From NCBI GenBank assembly GCA_023443925.1, contig JAEZSL010000172.1:1-56592 (forward strand): a stretch of DNA of 56,592 nucleotides, read 5' to 3'. This document shows, in pieces, positions 11,034-20,016 of this stretch (within the stretch, counting starts at the first letter, position 1; the number at the start of each line of letters is the position of its first letter). The position numbers and the translations under genes were made by a program. The DNA comes from Bacillota bacterium. GTDB lineage: Bacteria > Bacillota_A > Clostridia > Lachnospirales > Lachnospiraceae. Under the pieces are notes generated by a model. It saw nothing but the letters and a program-made list of their open reading frames with translations. It ran no database searches and was not told the origin of the DNA.

Positions 11034-13418
11034 TTATTGCTCATGAAACATATAAAATTGCAATACATTCTCATTTATGGCTTCACCGGCTTTAAAAATA
11101 TCTGCCGCATTGCTGCCCTGCATCATATTTAAACTATAGCTAAACTGATGAAATCCGCCAAGACTTGCCTTAAAGTTAGTTTCCCAAAAATTATTCATTA
11201 CCCAGGAGTAAACTTCATCGCCGTTTGCGGCACCTTCACCCATCAGCTTAATAGGGTGCGCCATTAGCGTGCCAAAGCTGACCAGCGGCGCATCAGGGGT
11301 CGTTATTAATACACTGCTGCTTTCCCCGCAAAAGGCAACACCGTTCTGCACCGCATAGAAATCAACACATGTGCCGGGAAGCTGGTCAATGCGGGGGCGC
11401 ATTATGGCACCGGCTTTATCTATAAATATTTCCTGTGCCATAAAAGGCAGCGCAAGATATAAATTCTCAGGCTCCCATACACTGTTTTTATGCACACGGA
11501 AGTCAAAATCGATTTTGGGGGCAAGCTTATAAGCAGTAATAATCAGACTGCACTCCTGTACGCCATCCATACGATATTTCAGTTCAGCACGGGAATAAAG
11601 CATGCCGTTTTCAAGAATCTTCACATCATACAGTTTGCCCGGGCTTCGATGGGTGCGTGCCGCTTTCCGGTTTCTCCCCATGTTGCGCCTTACCAGCAGA
11701 TAATCCTCTGTAATGTCTCTTTCCGTCACTTCATAAACCGGTGTAAATGCTGTATATGGATGCTCTGAATTGGTCAATTCTCTCTCTTCTTGTTTGCTGA
11801 AAATAGAACGGATACCCGTACCATTTTCAAAAGCGATTTTAAAGAAGTCGTTTTCAATTCCTTCAATGCTGACACAACCGCCGTTTTCTAAATCTTCACA
11901 AAGCCGCCAGTACAAATCGTTGATGCCTTCGATACCTGCCGGTGCCCTCCTGCCTGCAGACACAAGGGGTTTTGCGGGCAGCTCCTTTAATGCAAATGTT
12001 TTTATCTGTCCAGGAGTAAGTCTCAGCCAGATACAAAGCTTAGGACCTCTGGAATAGCTGCTTATCTGAAAGGGTACACTTTTACCGGTTTCAGTGTCGA
12101 ACACATCAAAATGATTGTAACCGTAGAAATGTTCCAGGTCACAGGTAAACATCCCTTCAAAATCCGTTGAATGGGGATTTACCGCACGGAATTTAAGAGT
12201 CTTGTGCAGTGAGATTGCCGTTTCTCCCAAGGACTGCTGCACATTTTCCCGCATTATTGTTACAGACTCACTGGCTTTTAAAGCGTATAAACGCTTCCAC
12301 TGATCCAAATTATTCACCTGCGGGTGAAACGGCTCCGTAATCGAGGAAGAATAACCCCAGGTATGCTCTCCGTAAAACATCAGATTATGTAAGGCATCAT
12401 GATAATATTGGCCAAGTTTCTCATTTTCTTTGCAATTCATTTTCTGCATTATATGAAAGCTGCGCGCAGCATTTCGGTATTGTATTACATCTGCGGGGGT
12501 GGAGCCGATACCGTCTGCCCACCAGTCTGTCCAGTCACCGGAATAGACCGGAATTTCTTCTGTTTCATTGGCCAGCCGTGCAAAGAAGTCGTCTAAGGTA
12601 CACATTTTTAATTGTATATTGTCGCTTTGCGCATTAAATATATTTACAAATTCCAATATTTTTAAAGAGGGTGGCGAATTGTCCGTCATGTTTCCACTAA
12701 GAGACACCGGCGCAAAGGTATATGGATAGTCCTGTTCCAACAAAGAAGCTACATAGGCATCAATTCGTTTGACTGCTTTATCAAAATCACTTCCCTGCAT
12801 AGTAGTCATTCCATCCAAAAGTGTATATTCAAACCAGGAGGCCTGTGCAATGCCAAGTTCATTGCCGAGATTGTAATGGTCACCGTTCCAGCATAGGATT
12901 CGGTTACCTTTGGGAGACTCCCAATAAAAAGGAGCCTGTTTTTTAAACAGAGGGTGATATCCATGATGTGTATGGATGCACGACATGAGATTTTCAACAC
13001 CATTTTGTGCTAATATATCAGCAAATCCCCAACTATAGCCATTAATGTCTGCAGTAATCGCACTTTTTGCCGTAAGGCCCAGTTTCGTTCTTTCGGCAGT
13101 AGATTCCTGCATGATTTCATTTTGCACATACGCCGGTACAAGATCCGTAAGATTTAAGTAGCTGCCCGAAAGACCGATATTTCCACTATTTACAGCAGCG
13201 ATAAATTCAGATTTCTCCTGTTCGGAAGCAACCTTTAAGAACTGCTGCACACACCAGTAACTTTCACAATTCCATACGAATTGCTGGTTCTTCTTTACCA
13301 ACTGCAGCACTTCCCGGATAAACGCAATATGATGCGCTTTCATTTTTTCCTGCGTATCGGTATAACCCACATCCGTATGCGAAAGATGAAGTAAATAAAT
13401 CGTAAAGTTTTTTTTCAT
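11034..13418 (-). CDS. GH38-like glycosidase family protein (DUF5054)
   Basis: The 794-residue protein opens with HLSHTDVGYTD (about residues 12-22), the metal-binding start of the GH38 alpha-mannosidase fold. ITADINGYSWGFAD (about 113) and CWNGDHYNLGNELG (about 175) follow in the N-terminal barrel. The rest is an all-beta region as in DUF5054/GH38-like proteins. No signal peptide is present, so it probably acts on imported oligosaccharides in the cytoplasm; linkage specificity is unknown. AGGAGGATCTT precedes the ATG. It is transcribed from an operator-overlapped promoter at 13828-13856 through a ~400-nt repeat-bearing leader. The RpiR gene just upstream is the likely regulator. Confidence 0.75.
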   Translation of the reverse strand: MKKNFTIYLLHLSHTDVGYTDTQEKMKAHHIAFIREVLQLVKKNQQFVWNCESYWCVQQFLKVASEQEKSEFIAAVNSGNIGLSGSYLNLTDLVPAYVQNEIMQESTAERTKLGLTAKSAITADINGYSWGFADILAQNGVENLMSCIHTHHGYHPLFKKQAPFYWESPKGNRILCWNGDHYNLGNELGIAQASWFEYTLLDGMTTMQGSDFDKAVKRIDAYVASLLEQDYPYTFAPVSLSGNMTDNSPPSLKILEFVNIFNAQSDNIQLKMCTLDDFFARLANETEEIPVYSGDWTDWWADGIGSTPADVIQYRNAARSFHIMQKMNCKENEKLGQYYHDALHNLMFYGEHTWGYSSSITEPFHPQVNNLDQWKRLYALKASESVTIMRENVQQSLGETAISLHKTLKFRAVNPHSTDFEGMFTCDLEHFYGYNHFDVFDTETGKSVPFQISSYSRGPKLCIWLRLTPGQIKTFALKELPAKPLVSAGRRAPAGIEGINDLYWRLCEDLENGGCVSIEGIENDFFKIAFENGTGIRSIFSKQEERELTNSEHPYTAFTPVYEVTERDITEDYLLVRRNMGRNRKAARTHRSPGKLYDVKILENGMLYSRAELKYRMDGVQECSLIITAYKLAPKIDFDFRVHKNSVWEPENLYLALPFMAQEIFIDKAGAIMRPRIDQLPGTCVDFYAVQNGVAFCGESSSVLITTPDAPLVSFGTLMAHPIKLMGEGAANGDEVYSWVMNNFWETNFKASLGGFHQFSYSLNMMQGSNAADIFKAGEAINENVLQFYMFHEQ

Positions 13419-13453
13419 AAGATCCTCCTGTGTTCTATGATTTTGTGCCTGAT

Positions 13454-13671
13454 ATTATGATTCCATTGTTAATATAATTCTGTGCCTGTCATTACGATTC
13501 CTTTGTAAAATAATTCTGTGTCTGTTATTACGATTCCTTTGTTAATATAATTCTGTCCAGTTATTACGATTCCTTTGTTAATATAATTCTGTCCTGTTAT
13601 TACGATTCCTTTGTTATTATAATTCTGTATCTGATATTACCATCACTCTGTTAATATAATTCTGTGCCATA
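13454..13671 (-). repeat. Six tandem 36-37-bp repeats in the GH38-like gene leader
   Basis: Six contiguous copies begin at 13454, 13491, 13527, 13563, 13599 and 13636. On the plus strand each starts ATTACGATTCCTTTG and continues TTAATATAATTCTGT. The central copies are nearly identical; the outer ones have diverged. There are no spacers, so it is not CRISPR. The array is in the transcribed 5' leader of the GH38-like gene, between its promoter and its RBS. Each unit also contains TATAATTCTG on the plus strand. Confidence 0.9.
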
Positions 13672-13808
13672 ATGAAAAAAAACATTTTGAGAGTTGTTGC
13701 ACAAACGATGCAATTATCATTAGCTCATAACCTATGTTGCAGCTATTTTCAACAGATTGCTTCAAAACCATTTTCATGAAATGTCCCATTTATACTTCAA
13801 TTCAAAAT

Positions 13809-13856
13809 GACTTGAATTTTCATTTTAATTATATCAAAAACGAAAATTCAAGTCAA
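13809..13856 (-). promoter_or_regulatory. Consensus promoter overlapped by a 13-bp palindromic operator
   Basis: On the minus strand, TTGACT (13851-13856), a 17-bp spacer and TATAAT (13828-13833) form a near-consensus promoter firing towards the GH38-like gene. A perfect 13-bp inverted repeat, GACTTGAATTTTC (13809-13821) and GAAAATTCAAGTC (13842-13854), brackets the -10 and overlaps the -35. That geometry fits repression. The neighbouring RpiR protein is the obvious candidate ligand-responsive repressor, by inference. Confidence 0.8.
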
Positions 13857-13911
13857 TAATTATTTGAATATTTTTCCATATAAAATTTACCTTTATTAGA
13901 AATACTATTTC

Positions 13912-13963
13912 AAAAAAAAACGATAACACAACCCAGAATTCTTCTAGTTTACGTTGTGTTATC
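13912..13963 (-). terminator. Intrinsic terminator after the RpiR gene
   Basis: GATAACACAAC (13922-13932) pairs perfectly with GTTGTGTTATC (13953-13963). On the minus strand the stem is followed by nine U (A-run 13912-13920). It lies 38 bp past the RpiR stop and separates that gene from the promoter of the GH38-like gene. Confidence 0.9.
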
Positions 13964-14001
13964 AATATGATTTCAATATGATTTTAATACGCTTTTCAAA
14001 G

Positions 14002-14820
14002 CTATATTTCCTTATCCATCACCGCCAGAGCTGTACGCTGCAAATTTTCTTCTGCACTATTTCCCATCTGCTGTAAAATTTCTTTACTCAAAACGTCCAC
14101 TATATATAATTGAGAAACCTTAGATACAATAGAACCACTGTTTAAAGGTGCACTTTTGCCCACAACATACAGCAATGCCGTCGCAAACTTAGCTAAAGGG
14201 GATTTCAAATAGTTCGTCACTACAATTAAGTTTACCCCTTGTTTTGCTGCCATTTTGGAAATGTTTATCATGTCCTTGGTTTGTCCGCTCACAGAAAAAA
14301 GTACCAGTACATCCTTTTCATTCATGATCGAAGTGCTAATTAATTGAAAATGGCTGTCAGAAAAATTAGTTACGTTTAATCCATAACGTAAAACTTTATT
14401 GCGGAATTCCTGGGCTGCAAGTCCAGAGTTCCCGCTGCCAAAGGCATAAATATTCTTAGCCTCCAAAACAAGCTTAGCCGCTTTTTTTATTTGCTCGTAA
14501 TCGAGTAAATCATAGGTCGATTTAAGCGCCAGTATCATATTTTCGAGAATCCGATCGGCTTCATTTCCAGTATCATTTTCTGTATTATTTATGTTCTGCG
14601 ATAACAGAAAACGGAATTCGGAATATCCCTTCAACCCAAGTTTTCTGCAAAAACGCAACATGGTAGCATCTCCTACGTTAACCTTTTCAGAAAACTCCGT
14701 AATCGAAAGCATAATCATATCTTTAAAAGGATTATTACGGATAAAGTCAATAATCACTCGTTCCTGCTTCGTTGCATAAGATTCCATTAAACTAATTTTA
14801 TCAAATATATTTTCACTCAA
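14002..14820 (-). CDS. MurR/RpiR-family transcriptional regulator
   Basis: An N-terminal helix-turn-helix (ITEFSEKVNVGDATMLRFCRKLG) is followed by a SIS phosphosugar-binding domain (IYAFGSGNSGLAAQEFRNK, VLVLFSVSGQTKDMI). Members sense sugar phosphates and control sugar catabolism. The frame is open further upstream, but that extension is unlike the family. I chose the TTG at 14820: GGGAGGT lies 6 nt before it and a consensus promoter lies just upstream at 14858-14886, inside the would-be extension. That gives 272 aa, normal for the family. Likely target: the GH38-like gene downstream. Confidence 0.88.
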   Translation of the reverse strand: MSENIFDKISLMESYATKQERVIIDFIRNNPFKDMIMLSITEFSEKVNVGDATMLRFCRKLGLKGYSEFRFLLSQNINNTENDTGNEADRILENMILALKSTYDLLDYEQIKKAAKLVLEAKNIYAFGSGNSGLAAQEFRNKVLRYGLNVTNFSDSHFQLISTSIMNEKDVLVLFSVSGQTKDMINISKMAAKQGVNLIVVTNYLKSPLAKFATALLYVVGKSAPLNSGSIVSKVSQLYIVDVLSKEILQQMGNSAEENLQRTALAVMDKEI

Positions 14821-14857
14821 AAAGTTACCTCCCAACCACAAAACTGTCATTGGATTA

Positions 14858-14886
14858 AGTATATTCGGCATGGTATAAACTGTCAA
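14858..14886 (-). promoter_or_regulatory. Consensus promoter of the RpiR gene
   Basis: On the minus strand, TTGACA (14881-14886), a 17-bp spacer and TATACT (14858-14863) make a near-perfect sigma-A promoter. The start site would fall about 30 nt before the TTG start codon at 14820. This supports the shorter RpiR protein and makes it independent of the upstream serine hydrolase. Confidence 0.85.
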
Positions 14887-14999
14887 TACAGTTATTTGGT
14901 CCAAGATGCTTTGATGTCCCGTTCTTTTAATGTATTCACTATTTTTGCATAAGTTATTTATTAACTGCCCATCATATCTCCTATGTAAAATCGGATTCG

Positions 15000-15980
15000 T
15001 CATACACAATTATCAAACATTGGTTCAATATATTCTTGAATAAGTTTAATTCTATCTTTCGCTCGTGGGATAAAAAAAGAAGCAATCGATATTACCATTT
15101 CTTTCTTTGTATTGACATAAATCACATTTCCGCCATCTCCCATAGCTGCATAGATCTTTTCTTTATCATCAATAATCCACCACATATAGCCATATGATAA
15201 TTTATCCCAGCTGCTATGTTCCTTTGTGCTCTCACTGATCCACCCAGCCGGTATTATTTGCCTGCCCTTCCATATGCCGCCCTCTAAGTACAACTGGCCT
15301 ATTTTTGCCATATCCATGGGGGTCAGGGTAAGTCCCCAGCCTGCAGTATTTATCCCTTGGGGGTCAGAAACCCAACCACTGACTTTCTTATCTGTAAAAA
15401 AAGCAAGCTGCTCTTCTTTATTATGTAATACCACATTATGTGCAACATGAATATCCAATGGCGAGAATAATTTTTCTGCTGCAAAATCAAACACGGATCG
15501 TCCGGTTGCTTTTACAAGTATGCCGGCTAAAATATGGGTTCCAATAATAGCCGAATATGTAAATTGTCCTATCCGCCCTTTACCACCCAATAAATCGAGT
15601 GCGGCATTGATCCAGTTTTCGCTGGCAAAAAACTCTTCATAAGGTTCCGTTTTATATTTATAAGGAGCGGTCATGGTGAGCATATGCTTAATTGTAACGT
15701 TCTGTATTGTATTTTCATTACTATGAATGGTGTAATCCGGGAAAAAATCCAAAACTTTCTGGTCGATACTTTTGATATCTCCATTCTCTATGGCAATACC
15801 TATCAAAGCAGAAAAAATACTTTTTGTTACCGATGCTACATGAACAGCTTCCGCAGCTGTATATCCATTGAAGTAGTTTTCATATAAGGTTTTACCATTT
15901 TTAAGTATTACAATGCCTGTTGTATTTTTATAACTATTATTTATTATCTTTTCCAACCATATCTTTTCTCTTGGATTCAT
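15000..15980 (-). CDS. Serine hydrolase, class C beta-lactamase/penicillin-binding protein-like
   Basis: The 326-residue protein carries the catalytic tetrad motif SVTK (S50-K53, in HVASVTKSIFSALIGIAIE) and FTYSAIIGTH at the position of the YxN loop. AMGDGGNVIYV near the C-terminus stands in for the KTG/HxG strand. It therefore belongs to the beta-lactamase/DD-peptidase/esterase superfamily. No signal peptide is seen, so a cytosolic esterase or amidase is more likely than a cell-wall enzyme. GGAAGGAAAT precedes the ATG. It follows the UvrA-like gene by 66 bp on the same strand and may be the last gene of that operon. Confidence 0.82.
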   Translation of the reverse strand: MNPREKIWLEKIINNSYKNTTGIVILKNGKTLYENYFNGYTAAEAVHVASVTKSIFSALIGIAIENGDIKSIDQKVLDFFPDYTIHSNENTIQNVTIKHMLTMTAPYKYKTEPYEEFFASENWINAALDLLGGKGRIGQFTYSAIIGTHILAGILVKATGRSVFDFAAEKLFSPLDIHVAHNVVLHNKEEQLAFFTDKKVSGWVSDPQGINTAGWGLTLTPMDMAKIGQLYLEGGIWKGRQIIPAGWISESTKEHSSWDKLSYGYMWWIIDDKEKIYAAMGDGGNVIYVNTKKEMVISIASFFIPRAKDRIKLIQEYIEPMFDNCV

Positions 15981-16046
15981 ATGATTTCCTTCCTAAGCAG
16001 ATTTCTGAGCGCAGCAGTGGTTACGACAGCTGACGACAACGCAGGT

Positions 16047-18455
16047 TTATACAAGGTATCTCCCTGTCCTGGAATCCGGGTTGACTATCAATTGCTCCGG
16101 TGTTCCTGTGGCTATGATCTCACCACCCTCGTCCCCTCCTTCCGGGCCAAGTTCAATGATATAATCACAACTCTTTAGAACCTCCGTATTGTGTTCAATG
16201 ACAATCACCGAATTGCCGGCGGCAGCCAGCTGATCTAATAACTTTAGCAGCAATGCCGTATCATACAGGCTAAGTCCGGTCGTTGGTTCATCCAGCACAT
16301 AGAGCATATTGCCCTTTAACTGCCGCCCAAGTTCTTTGGCAAGCTTCACTCTCTGTGCCTCACCACCGCTTAATGAAGAAGTAGGCTGGCCAAGCTTTAA
16401 GTAACCCATGCCCATCTGCTCTAAGATAGACAGAGGTTTTACAATGCTATTCTCATCTGCAAAGAATAAAACAGCTTCTTCTATGCTCATCTCTAGTACA
16501 CCTGCAATTGTTTTTCCGTTATAATCTATGGAAAGACTTTCCTCATTAAACCGCTTGCCATGACACGATTTGCAGAGCTTATCTACATAAAAATCAGAAG
16601 TTAGAAAGATCCTTTCATAACCATTCCCGCCGCAATCCTGACAAGCCCCTTTCGAATGAAACGAAAAATACCCGGCACTCATGTTTCTTGATTTTGCTTC
16701 CGGCTCTTTCGCAAAAAGTTCCCGGATTTTATCCCAGATTCCTATATAAGAGGCAGGTGTTGAATTCGCAGTTCTACCAATCGGCTCCTGAGATATCTTT
16801 ATAAAACCGCTGATCCGTTCCACTCCGGCTATACCGGCTGTATGTCCATACTTCCAGTCAATCGTTTTATCAGATTGACTTTCAATCGTTTTATCAGATT
16901 GACATTCAATCGTTTTATCGGATTGACTTACAATTGATTTTCCAGCTTGACTTTCAATTGCTTTCCTATATTTACATGCACTGGCAAGACGTTTCAAAAG
17001 CGTCTCCGTGATCAGAGAACTCTTACCGCTTCCGGATAATCCGGCAATTCCTACCATGGCATGGAGGGGAAATGCTACGGTTAAATCCTTTAAATAATGG
17101 GTATTGGCATGTTCCAGAGTAAGGCGGTCTTCTTCATCAAAGCTATGTTTTCTAACCGTCCGTTCCGGCATCAGGCATTTACCAGAAAGATACAAACTAA
17201 GCAGCGTATCTGCTTTTTCATATTCTTCATAATTACCCTGAAAAACCACGGTTCCTCCATCTGCACCTGCCTTGGGGCCAATCTCGATAATATGGTCGGC
17301 TTTAAGAATCATCTCTTTATCATGCTCCACAACTATCACGGTATTACCAAGATCTCTTAATTCCATTACCGCTTTAATCATGGTTTGCTTCTCTGAGGGA
17401 TGTAAACCTGCCATAGGTTCATCAAAAACATAGATTAGGGAATCCAGTCCGGACTCCAGCTGGAGATGGAGAAATATGCGCTGTACCTCGCCGCCGCTTA
17501 AGGTAGCCATCTCCCGGTACAGAGTCAGATGCCCTAAACGGAACTGGATCAGATGTGTTAATTTCCCCTTCATATTCTTTATCACATTCCTGCCAAACTG
17601 AGATAGTTCTTCCTCCGGTAACATACTTAAGAATTGGAGAAGACCAGACAAGGTCATCTCTCCCAGCTCGCCAATCTGCTTTCCGCCAAGAAATACACCT
17701 CTTGCTTCTTCGCCGGTCCGTTCCCCCTGGCAGGCTGTACAAGTCCTCTTCTCATAGACTGTCTCCACATCCTCGCCCTTTTCATAAGCATTTCTTAGTA
17801 TCCGCTCCAGACAGTAACTTTGTTTGCCGTTATCATAGGTTCCATAGACTACTTCCTCCCAAATATCCTCCGGAAGTTCCCAGAAAGGGGTCTCAAAATA
17901 TCTGCCGTATTTCTTCTTTAGAAGCTGTAAGAAACCGGCTGTTACCTGCAGGCCCTCATAAACCTGCAAAAGGGAGGTTGTTTTATCCGGAATTAATTGT
18001 TCCAGATTGATATCATAATAAGAACCTCTGCCCTGGCATCTAACACACATACCCTCGGCCGTAGTATAGAGAAAGAAGCCTGGGGAGAGAGGTTTCCTCT
18101 GTTCCTCCAAAGCTTTTCCGTCACAGGCATAGATAAGAGCCAGCTGGTTAAGAATTCCGGTCTTGGTACCAACAGTAGAACGGGGATTGCTCTGCCTTAT
18201 GGTATTCTGGCGTACCGCCACCGTTGGACCGATACCTTCCAGCGTATCGAACCGGTCCTCGTTATCGAGTCCTGCCAGAATGCCAATGGAACTTAGATAC
18301 TGGTTCTTGCCTTCTTCAAACAGGATATCAAATGCAAGACTGGATTTACCGGAACCGCTGATACCGGTAATAACCACCAGCCCGCCTTTGGGAATCGTCA
18401 GATTGATATTTTTCAGATTATGGACTCTCGCTCCTCTAATCTTGATTTCTTCCAT
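16047..18455 (-). CDS. UvrA-family ABC ATPase (short UvrA paralogue)
   Basis: Two ABC ATPase modules are present: Walker A GISGSGKSS (31-39) and GLSGSGKSS (about 470), signatures LSGGEVQRI and LSGGEAQRV, and Walker B VFDEP and VLDEPTTG. Zinc-finger-like CxxC pairs (CVRCQGRG/CTACQGE and CQDCGG/CKSCHG) mark UvrA. At 802 aa it is shorter than excision-repair UvrA (~940), as in the paralogues linked to drug self-resistance. Just after the second Walker A it carries an 8-residue tandem repeat (about residues 497-536) absent from the family. It is preceded by AraC and TetR regulators 30 bp and about 1 kb upstream. Confidence 0.88.
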   Translation of the reverse strand: MEEIKIRGARVHNLKNINLTIPKGGLVVITGISGSGKSSLAFDILFEEGKNQYLSSIGILAGLDNEDRFDTLEGIGPTVAVRQNTIRQSNPRSTVGTKTGILNQLALIYACDGKALEEQRKPLSPGFFLYTTAEGMCVRCQGRGSYYDINLEQLIPDKTTSLLQVYEGLQVTAGFLQLLKKKYGRYFETPFWELPEDIWEEVVYGTYDNGKQSYCLERILRNAYEKGEDVETVYEKRTCTACQGERTGEEARGVFLGGKQIGELGEMTLSGLLQFLSMLPEEELSQFGRNVIKNMKGKLTHLIQFRLGHLTLYREMATLSGGEVQRIFLHLQLESGLDSLIYVFDEPMAGLHPSEKQTMIKAVMELRDLGNTVIVVEHDKEMILKADHIIEIGPKAGADGGTVVFQGNYEEYEKADTLLSLYLSGKCLMPERTVRKHSFDEEDRLTLEHANTHYLKDLTVAFPLHAMVGIAGLSGSGKSSLITETLLKRLASACKYRKAIESQAGKSIVSQSDKTIECQSDKTIESQSDKTIDWKYGHTAGIAGVERISGFIKISQEPIGRTANSTPASYIGIWDKIRELFAKEPEAKSRNMSAGYFSFHSKGACQDCGGNGYERIFLTSDFYVDKLCKSCHGKRFNEESLSIDYNGKTIAGVLEMSIEEAVLFFADENSIVKPLSILEQMGMGYLKLGQPTSSLSGGEAQRVKLAKELGRQLKGNMLYVLDEPTTGLSLYDTALLLKLLDQLAAAGNSVIVIEHNTEVLKSCDYIIELGPEGGDEGGEIIATGTPEQLIVNPDSRTGRYLV
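16847..16966 (-). repeat. 24-bp in-frame tandem repeat inside the UvrA paralogue
   Basis: Four and a half direct copies of a 24-bp unit occur, with full units starting at 16871, 16895, 16919 and 16943 (plus strand, beginning CAGATTGACTTTCAATCG). They encode the 8-residue period SQSDKTIE/SQSDKTIV. The reading frame is kept, so copy-number change would alter a loop in the second ATPase module without breaking the protein. Confidence 0.9.
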
Positions 18456-18485
18456 TTGCTCACCTCGGAATTGATTTGCAGCTGG

Positions 18486-19415
18486 TTAGAAATGAATGGG
18501 CTCAATGGGAACATAGATGTCTACCTCATGGATGTGACTCTCATTGTCCTGGGCATTGTTACGATATACTTCAAATGGATTATAATCTCTTGGCACATAC
18601 CCGCTGCCCGTGATCCACTCCCGATACATGTAATTCCAGGCATCACCGTACTGTTCCTGCTGAATCTGAAAATGACCTACCGCATACAGACCGCCTTCTA
18701 ACTTCATCCTTCCAAGGATACCGTCTTCCTGAATCTGAATGTCCTCCGGCACCGTCAGACATAAACTGGTACGGAACTGGCTCTCCTCTCCAAACTCAGG
18801 ATTATCATGATACATGGCAAGCACCCAGTTAAAACCATTCACAAGAAAATGCTGCTCCTTAGCATGAGTAAATAAGGTCTGTATCAGACCACCATATTCT
18901 TTCGCCAAGGTCTCATAAGTGCCTGTATGTCTTACATATGCAACCTGTTTCTCCTCCAGGTTTTCAATGGTAATCTGCCCGGTAACAGGAAAGGGATCGC
19001 CAACCCATTCTATCTTTGCTGTGTTCTTATTATACTCAGATAAAAGAAAAGAATCTTTGCAATTCTTGCTATACTCCTTTCGATATTGTCTTGGGCTGAT
19101 CCCATAGTAATTCTTAAATGCCCTGGAAAATGCGGCTGAATCCAAAAGTCCAAGTTCATAAGCAATGTCCGTCATATTTTTATCCGCCCGGTGAGCTAAC
19201 AGAAACAGTGCTTTCTCCATTCGAATCCGGTTCACATAATGGGCCAGCGGTTCCTGTAACATGCCCTGAAAAATCCGGCTGAAATGATATTTGGAAAACC
19301 CGGCCGCATCAGCAAGCTCTCCGACGGATAAGGGCTGTCCTATATGATACTCGATGTAATCCTGTACTTTATGAATTCTTCTAATATATTCATCCTGACA
19401 CTTCAAATCTGACAT
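18486..19415 (-). CDS. AraC-family regulator with GyrI-like effector-binding domain
   Basis: Residues ~10-110 contain two helix-turn-helix motifs of the AraC type (LSVGELADAAGFSKYHFSRIFQ and MTDIAYELGLLDSAAFSRAFK, then YYGISPRQYR). From about residue 140 a GyrI-like small-molecule binding domain follows (VAYVRHTGTYETLAKEYGG, YGDAWNYMYREWI). Such Rob-like regulators respond to hydrophobic drugs. AGGAGGAAATCTT precedes the ATG. It lies between TetR and the UvrA paralogue with gaps of 33 and 30 bp, so the three are almost certainly co-transcribed. Confidence 0.9.
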   Translation of the reverse strand: MSDLKCQDEYIRRIHKVQDYIEYHIGQPLSVGELADAAGFSKYHFSRIFQGMLQEPLAHYVNRIRMEKALFLLAHRADKNMTDIAYELGLLDSAAFSRAFKNYYGISPRQYRKEYSKNCKDSFLLSEYNKNTAKIEWVGDPFPVTGQITIENLEEKQVAYVRHTGTYETLAKEYGGLIQTLFTHAKEQHFLVNGFNWVLAMYHDNPEFGEESQFRTSLCLTVPEDIQIQEDGILGRMKLEGGLYAVGHFQIQQEQYGDAWNYMYREWITGSGYVPRDYNPFEVYRNNAQDNESHIHEVDIYVPIEPIHF

Positions 19416-19448
19416 AAGATTTCCTCCTGTTCCAGCTGATACCAGTAT

Positions 19449-20003
19449 TTATAATAAATATTGTTTTCCTTCTATACTGTTAAAAAGCTGCCATAACTCA
19501 TCCACGATAATTGCTTTTGGGTAAGGCATGGAATTATAAATCCACCATTCTAATACCCCTACACCTGCTGATACTAAAAATTCCACGGATATTTCTTTTT
19601 TGGCTTTTGTTTCATATAAATCCAGGCGATTAATTAATCCGTCTTTAAATATTTCTTTCATACGCTTACGGAATAAAGGGCTTTCTTTATTTGATAACAT
19701 GGAGGAGTAGAAATTATAATTTACTTCAAGATGATCAAAAACACGGAGCAAGCTGGACTTCGATGCCAATTTTTCTTCCTTATGGTCTTGTTTACAGGTT
19801 TCCGTTAATTGCGTCAAATAATAGTCCAAACACTTATCTCTCAAATCATATTTATCCGTAAAATGCAGGTAAATTGTTCCCCGATTCACATTGGCCTTAT
19901 CTGCAATTTCACCAATCGTTATATTTTCCAGATCCTTTTCTAAAACAAGTGTCATGAAAGCTTCCATAATTGCCTGTTTCGATTTTTGAATTCGACGATC
20001 CAT
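19449..20003 (-). CDS. TetR/AcrR-family transcriptional regulator
   Basis: The N-terminal TetR helix-turn-helix is clear: KQAIMEAFMTLV, ITIGEIADKANVNRGTIYLHF and DKYDLRDKCLDYYL, with a C-terminal all-helical ligand domain ending WWIYNSMPYPKAIIVDE. AGAGGTT stands 4 nt before the ATG. It is divergent from the oxidoreductase gene at 20255. A TetR-type palindrome at 20207-20228 sits on that gene's start site, so repression of the oxidoreductase is inferred. Its own leader has an unusual hairpin/pseudoknot (20017-20094). Confidence 0.9.
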   Translation of the reverse strand: MDRRIQKSKQAIMEAFMTLVLEKDLENITIGEIADKANVNRGTIYLHFTDKYDLRDKCLDYYLTQLTETCKQDHKEEKLASKSSLLRVFDHLEVNYNFYSSMLSNKESPLFRKRMKEIFKDGLINRLDLYETKAKKEISVEFLVSAGVGVLEWWIYNSMPYPKAIIVDELWQLFNSIEGKQYLL

Positions 20004-20016
20004 TTTAACCTCTATT

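Noticed and set aside
10910..11095. 61-codon plus-strand ORF overlapping the 3' end of the GH38-like gene
   Set aside because: No RBS and overlap with a clear gene on the other strand; composition does not look coding.
13454..13671. Regular repeats that might be a CRISPR array
   Set aside because: Units are contiguous with no variable spacers, diverge at the ends, are not palindromic, and no cas genes are present.
16047..18455. Calling this gene the excision-repair uvrA
   Set aside because: It is about 140 residues shorter than repair UvrA, has no uvrB neighbour, and sits with drug-type regulators, so it is a paralogue.
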